Source: Lachnospiraceae bacterium (GTDB lineage: Bacteria > Bacillota > Clostridia > Lachnospirales > Lachnospiraceae). Taken from it: 6,461 bases of DNA. Location: NCBI GenBank assembly GCA_900759225.1, contig CAAEUM010000007.1:1-6461 (forward strand), in the 5' to 3' direction. Position 1 is the stretch's first letter. Every line of letters starts with the position of its first letter. Below the pieces are notes generated by a model, which was not told where the DNA came from, made no database searches, and saw only the letters and a program-made list of their open reading frames with translations. Positions 4,140 to 6,461 of the stretch are shown one piece after another. Made by a program: the position numbers and the translations under genes.

Positions 4140-6461
4140 TTAAACGCCCATCTTTCTCTGGATGAACTTTACAAGCTCCATGATCGGAATGATCAAAACA
4201 GCCAGGGCAAGAGCTACTGCATACTCCGTAAAGTCGATCGGAGTAAAGTCAAATGCGGCTGCCAGAGCAGGAATCTCTATTACTGCTGTTGTGAGGATCA
4301 GAGACACAACCATTGCTCCGAAGAGGAACTTATTATGTGTATTTAATTTAAAGATAGAACCTCTGCGGCTTCTCATGTTCAGAGAGTGGAAGATCTCAAC
4401 CATGGACAGAGTGAGGAATGCCATTGTTGTTCCGTCAGGGCTGTTGACAAATTCCCAGACGCCGCTCTCAATGCGGTGCCCGATCAGGTAGGAAAGCATT
4501 ACCAGAACGGTTACAACAAAGCCCTGGAAGAATACATCAAAGCCCATGCCGCCTGCAAAGATACCTTCCTTTGGATCTCTTGGAGCGCGCTTCATAATGT
4601 CAGCCTCGCTCTCCTCAAGTCCCAGTGCCAGTGCCGGGAAGCAGTCTGTGATCAGATTGATCCACAGAAGATGAACCGGCTTTAAGATAACAAAGCCAAT
4701 TAAGGTAGCAAAGAAGATGGACAGCACCTCTGCCAGGTTGGAGGCCAGAAGGAACTGGATCGCCTTACGGATATTTGCGTAAATACGGCGTCCTTCCTCA
4801 ACAGCAGAAACAATGGTTGCAAAGTTATCATCTGCCAGTACCATATCTGCCACATTCTTTGTAACATCCGTACCGGTAATACCCATTCCAACACCGATAT
4901 CTGCGCTCTTAATAGAAGGTGCATCATTTACGCCGTCACCGGTCATGGCTGTGATCATGCCCTTCGCCTTCCATCCGTTTACAATGCGCACCTTATGCTC
5001 CGGCTGCACCCTTGCGTAAACAGAATACTTTTCAATATTGCGGCTAAACTCAGCATCATCCATTTCATCCAGCTGTGCACCTGTGATCGCCTGGGACGGA
5101 TCTTCGATAATACCCAGCTCCATGGCGATCGCTGCCGCTGTATCCCTGTGGTCGCCGGTAATCATAATAGGACGGATGCCAGCGCCGCGGCATTCCTCGA
5201 TCGCTGCCTTTACCTCAGGACGAACCGGGTCGATCATGCCGGAAAGGCCCAGATAAACTAAATCCTGCTCCAGAAATTCCGGTTCAAAGCTTTCCGGTGC
5301 CTTATCCCATGTCCTCATTGCACCGCAGAGTACACGAAGGGCCCTGTCTGCCATGGACTTGTTGCTCTCCAAAATGCGGCTGCGCAGCTCATCATTTAAT
5401 GGGACGATCTGCCCGCCGGACAATGCCTTTGTACAGCGCTTTAAGATTTCATCGGGAGCACCCTTGGAGAACTGAATGATCTCATGAGCTGCCGTTTCAT
5501 GGACAGTAGACATCATCTTACGCATGGAATCAAAAGGAGCTTCTCCAATACGCACATATTTTTCTTTTAACTCCGGCTTTAAGAGGCCGTTCTTTGCCGC
5601 ATCATTTACAAGCGCGCACTCTGTAGGCTCTCCCACAGCTTCTTTTGTTTCAGGGTCAAGCTCTGCATCTGAACAGAGGGCCATGGCTGTTTCAAGAAGT
5701 GTTTCATCCTCAGCAGCATGCTCTACGACTGTCATCTTATTCTGGGTCAAAGTTCCTGTCTTATCAGAACAGATGATCTGAGTACATCCCAGTGTCTCGA
5801 CTGCAGTCAGCTTGCGGATAATGGCGTTTTTCTTTGACATGTTGGTAACGCCAATCGAAAGAACAATGGTAACAACCGCTGCCAGGCCCTCAGGAATCGC
5901 TGCTACTGCCAGGGAAACTGCTACCATAAAGGTATCAAGGATCGTATCACCTGTAATTCCCTCTGCGCTTCCGCCTGCCCGGAACAGTCCTACTGCAAAA
6001 ATAACGGCACAGATGCCAAGTACAAGTACGGTAAGGATCTTGCTCAGCTGATTTAACTTGATCTGAAGCGGTGTCTCCTCATCCTTTGCCTGCGAAAGAG
6101 CCGTTGCGATCTTACCCATCTGGGTATTCATACCAGTTCCTGTAACAACCGCTTTTCCGCGTCCGTAAACAACCGTAGAGCCCATGTACATCATGTTCTT
6201 GCGGTCGCCTAAAGGAATATCCTTCTGCTCGCCAAGGTTCAGCACAGCCTCTGTCTTATTGACCGGAACGGACTCACCGGTAAGGGCTGCCTCCTCAATT
6301 TTTAAGCTGGCACATTCAATAATACGTCCGTCTGCCGGAACTGCATCACCTGCCTCCAGAACTACAATATCGCCAGGTACAAGCTCCTCGCTCTTTACAG
6401 TAATCTGTCTGCCGTCACGCAGAACCTTACTTGTGGCGGCCGCAATTTTCTGAAGGGCCTC
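4140..6461 (-). CDS. P-type Ca2+-transporting ATPase (P2A, SERCA-like), N-terminus cut off
   Basis: 773 residues are visible; roughly the first 100 (cytoplasmic start, M1, M2) lie beyond the right edge, as the frame is open through 6461. The product is a membrane pump that exports Ca2+ using ATP. In order: actuator domain with TGES at 61-64; M3 (about 140-162); M4 with PEGL (190-193); phosphorylation motif CSDKTGT with Asp233; nucleotide domain with FSKGAP (Lys333); MITGD (434-438); hinge TGDGVNDAP (507-515); then M5 to M10. Ion-site residues match SERCA: Glu in M4 PEGL, Asn and Glu in M5 NLAE (575-578), Asn, Thr and Asp in M6 NLITD (602-606), and Glu689 in M8 SMVEIFHSL. This suggests both calcium sites exist. 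Ca2+ specificity is inferred from these residues; Na+ or Mn2+ transport cannot be excluded. The GTG at 6245 is an internal Val codon, not the start. Confidence 0.93.
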   Translation of the reverse strand, partial: EALQKIAAATSKVLRDGRQITVKSEELVPGDIVVLEAGDAVPADGRIIECASLKIEEAALTGESVPVNKTEAVLNLGEQKDIPLGDRKNMMYMGSTVVYGRGKAVVTGTGMNTQMGKIATALSQAKDEETPLQIKLNQLSKILTVLVLGICAVIFAVGLFRAGGSAEGITGDTILDTFMVAVSLAVAAIPEGLAAVVTIVLSIGVTNMSKKNAIIRKLTAVETLGCTQIICSDKTGTLTQNKMTVVEHAAEDETLLETAMALCSDAELDPETKEAVGEPTECALVNDAAKNGLLKPELKEKYVRIGEAPFDSMRKMMSTVHETAAHEIIQFSKGAPDEILKRCTKALSGGQIVPLNDELRSRILESNKSMADRALRVLCGAMRTWDKAPESFEPEFLEQDLVYLGLSGMIDPVRPEVKAAIEECRGAGIRPIMITGDHRDTAAAIAMELGIIEDPSQAITGAQLDEMDDAEFSRNIEKYSVYARVQPEHKVRIVNGWKAKGMITAMTGDGVNDAPSIKSADIGVGMGITGTDVTKNVADMVLADDNFATIVSAVEEGRRIYANIRKAIQFLLASNLAEVLSIFFATLIGFVILKPVHLLWINLITDCFPALALGLEESEADIMKRAPRDPKEGIFAGGMGFDVFFQGFVVTVLVMLSYLIGHRIESGVWEFVNSPDGTTMAFLTLSMVEIFHSLNMRSRRGSIFKLNTHNKFLFGAMVVSLILTTAVIEIPALAAAFDFTPIDFTEYAVALALAVLIIPIMELVKFIQRKMGV

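Noticed and set aside
4162..5261. Plus-strand reading frames across the ATPase gene
   Set aside because: They are antisense shadows of a strongly conserved protein, with no ribosome sites or recognisable products.
6243..6245. Start of the ATPase at GTG 6245
   Set aside because: The same frame continues upstream to the window edge and encodes the conserved actuator domain with TGES, so GTG here is an internal valine.
1..6461. tRNA, rRNA, CRISPR array, transposase or integrase
   Set aside because: None was seen on either strand; repeats present are single pairs, not regularly spaced arrays.

Overview
The window looks like chromosome from a low- to mid-GC, endospore-forming Firmicute, most likely a Lachnospiraceae or other clostridial species. 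This is inferred from strong AGGAGG-type ribosome binding sites, a near-consensus sigma-A promoter, a sporulation-type cell-wall amidase without a signal peptide and the general feel of the proteins. No 16S gene or other marker is present to confirm it. All six genes I can support are on the minus strand, so transcription runs from right to left.

Right to left: (1) 6461-4140 is a P-type cation ATPase, almost certainly a Ca2+ pump of the SERCA (P2A) type, whose N-terminus lies beyond the right edge. (2) The 113-base gap 4027-4139 holds a perfect 14-bp inverted repeat between two 10-bp direct repeats, and a sequence fitting the sigma-K promoter pattern. (3) 4026-3244 is a cytoplasmic-type N-acetylmuramoyl-L-alanine amidase with a C-terminal SPOR domain, resembling the mother-cell lytic amidase CwlC. 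(4) 3176-2607 is 5-formyltetrahydrofolate cyclo-ligase, which carries a textbook intrinsic terminator inside its own early coding sequence. (5) 2459-1209 is a leaderless multidomain protein with a beta-sandwich-like N-terminus, a SpoIID-like middle and a peptidoglycan-binding C-terminus. Genes 3 to 5 have no obvious terminator between them and may be partly co-transcribed. Two of the three are cell-wall proteins without export signals, which suggests work in the mother cell during sporulation.

(6) 1091-469 is a compact two-gene toxin-antitoxin-like unit: an AbrB-like antitoxin followed by a RelE-like toxin. It has its own strong promoter (1139-1167) and a palindromic candidate operator (1117-1130) at the start of the transcript. 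A bidirectional terminator (434-469) overlaps the toxin stop codon.

The left 430 bases have no convincing protein gene, but they are not empty. Positions 42-175 hold a tandem near-repeat and three successive hairpins. Positions 291-469 read as a stand-alone plus-strand transcription unit: an extended -10 promoter, a foldable three-way-junction RNA with no family I recognise, and the shared terminator. This putative small RNA, convergent with the toxin gene, is the best candidate here for something undescribed.
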